A DNA stretch of 64,000 bases, from the NCBI GenBank assembly GCA_038501625.1, contig JAZAYU010000701.1:113433-177432 (forward strand), written 5' to 3'. The notes below the pieces were generated by a model. It saw only the letters and a program-made list of their open reading frames with translations. It was not told where the DNA came from and searched no databases. Positions 62,669 through 64,000 of the stretch are shown here, in pieces (the first letter of the stretch is position 1; each line of letters starts with the position of its first letter). This DNA is from Corbicula japonica. Lineage: Eukaryota; Mollusca; Bivalvia; Venerida; Cyrenidae. Both the position numbers and the translations under genes were made by a program.

Positions 62669-63129
62669 GTAAGACTATAGAATGTTTAAGACTGAAGATT
62701 TGAGAATCGTTTTAATATTTTATCGAATAATATCGAAGAATTCCTTAAGCATGTTAAGTTTTTGTTTCTTTTTATTCTACCGAATTGCCTCTTTTTGGAC
62801 TTTGGACTCGCTGGGTAGAAGGCTGTGTGCCCTGAATGAAACTCCTCGCATCGTTCACTTCACTTTACAGTAATGACTGTGAATATTTACCATGATTTTT
62901 ATTATTCAAATAACGTTTCATCAACTGTTTTAATTCATATTTAAAATCATATAAAATCATTTAAAATCACGCATACAAAAATAGTGATTGTCAATTGTCA
63001 AGAGATATTTATTATCATCACGTGGTAAGTAACACGTATGCAGGTATCATATCATACATATGTCTATCCCGAAATGCGTTATTTAACGTTTTATGATAAG
63101 CGCATTTCAATATTTTCATGATATACAGA
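62669..63129. other. Non-coding spacer
   Basis: Nothing recognised. An exon continuing the frame of 62554-62668 was looked for and not seen. Confidence 0.4.
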
Positions 63130-63424
63130 GTGAAATATGCCTATCAGGAATTGCCACACTTACAAAAACAGCCTCCCCACGCAGCGAAAAGGAAAAAAGG
63201 AACAGAAAGCATGCATTTATAAGTATGTCAAATTCAAATAAGACACCATAAAACAATTAACGAAAATGATAACCCTTTGGGTTACCGCCTTGGAACGGTT
63301 AGTGGCAAAATAATTTGCCACTGTGGGTTTAAACCAGGATCTAGGGTGCACCTACCTCACACATGCCCCAGAAGGTTCTCATATCAACACACAAGTACAA
63401 GTTCTCTTGGTGAAATTACTCCAA
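63130..63424 (-). repeat. R1 dispersed repeat, copy 19
   Basis: Reverse: GTGAAATATGCCTATCAGGA, ACAGCCTCCCCACGCAGCGA, TTACCGCCTTGGAACGG, hairpin region GTGGCAAAATAATTTGCCAC, TTTAAACCAGGATCTAGGG. It ends at the CTTGGTGAAATTACTCCAAG block. Confidence 0.88.
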
Positions 63425-64000
63425 GTTCCTCTTTCACTTTGTTCCCGATATACATGTATAAACTTAACTTTTTCCCTAATATGGGCACTTTACGTCCTGA
63501 TACGTCAGTTTCATATAATTGATTCATGTATGTTGGCATATGGCCGACCATTACATTAGAATATAATATTGAAAACAAATCTTTAGCTGAACAAACAAGG
63601 GATCGTTTGACACCATATAAATTATAATATAAAATTGCTTATTTTATCTAAAATCAATAAGGCAGAAAATTAAGCGTTTCAAATTGTAAAATATTTCTTA
63701 ATTTTAACATCAAAATGTATTTTCTATAAGCAAATAAATTGTGCTGTACAAAGCATAATGGAAATTTTATCATTACTTTTCAATTAGATGGTGTGCAAAT
63801 TGATATATAGCCGAGTTTTTTTCCAACAACTAGATAGCATAATTGAATATAAAAGTGAGTTATTTAATTCAATATATACTCCATCCCATACTTTCAAAGA
63901 AGAAGACGACTAATTTTTCGCTCTTCATTTCTAATGGAATGAACTAAATCTATGTAATTGAAACTCTATATGGAAGGGCAAACAGATGTTTTGCGCATTT
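63425..64000. other. Non-coding end of window
   Basis: AT-rich, nothing recognised. Confidence 0.5.

Overview
The window looks like AT-rich nuclear DNA of an invertebrate animal, most likely a bivalve mollusc. The reasons are a multi-exon receptor tyrosine kinase with consensus GT-AG introns, a single-exon Mab-21/cGAS-like gene copy of the kind greatly expanded in bivalves, two thrombospondin-plus-C-type-lectin gene copies, a pearl-like element with ~159 bp core repeats, and dense short transposons. The species call is an inference; no ribosomal or mitochondrial marker is present.

Layout. 433-17313 (+): the last seven exons (405 codons) of a membrane-anchored tyrosine kinase. Its introns hold a decayed LINE, several copies of a dispersed repeat (called R1 here), a small MITE, and a 2.3 kb pearl/Helentron-like element made of a 159 bp satellite. 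17516-20065: an internally deleted Tc1 transposon with perfect terminal inverted repeats, split inside its transposase by a 5'-truncated LINE in antisense. 21.6-24.5 kb: a broken TSP1/C-type-lectin gene with a TTAA-flanked MITE at its 3' end, bracketed by inverted copies of a second repeat (R2). 25.1-27.1 kb: a CpG-rich foldback element, a (GA)n tract, and a pogo-type MITE that splits an R1 copy. 29.1-33.7 kb: a 1.03 kb tandem duplication leading into a pogo-type transposon whose transposase ends in a PHD finger. 34.2-36.3 kb (-): a Mab-21/cGLR-type pseudogene. 36.3-64 kb: mostly AT-rich DNA without recognisable genes, carrying a second, more decayed TSP1/C-type-lectin copy (45.3-45.8 kb), long foldback elements, LINE tails, many R1 copies and a few very tentative exons.

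Functional reading. The only gene that appears intact across the part visible is the tyrosine kinase. It has one transmembrane helix followed by an unusual run of 11-residue hydrophobic repeats before the kinase domain. The pogo transposase is nearly intact, with one frameshift before the last zinc-ligand pair of its PHD finger. The immune-type genes (Mab-21/cGLR and TSP1-lectin) are broken copies. Much of the rest is a record of nested insertions: R1 is hit by three other elements (a MITE at 5.5 kb, a pogo MITE at 26.2 kb, R2 at 58.3 kb), and Tc1 is hit by a LINE. These nestings give a relative order of activity. No CRISPR, operon, rRNA or convincing tRNA gene was seen.
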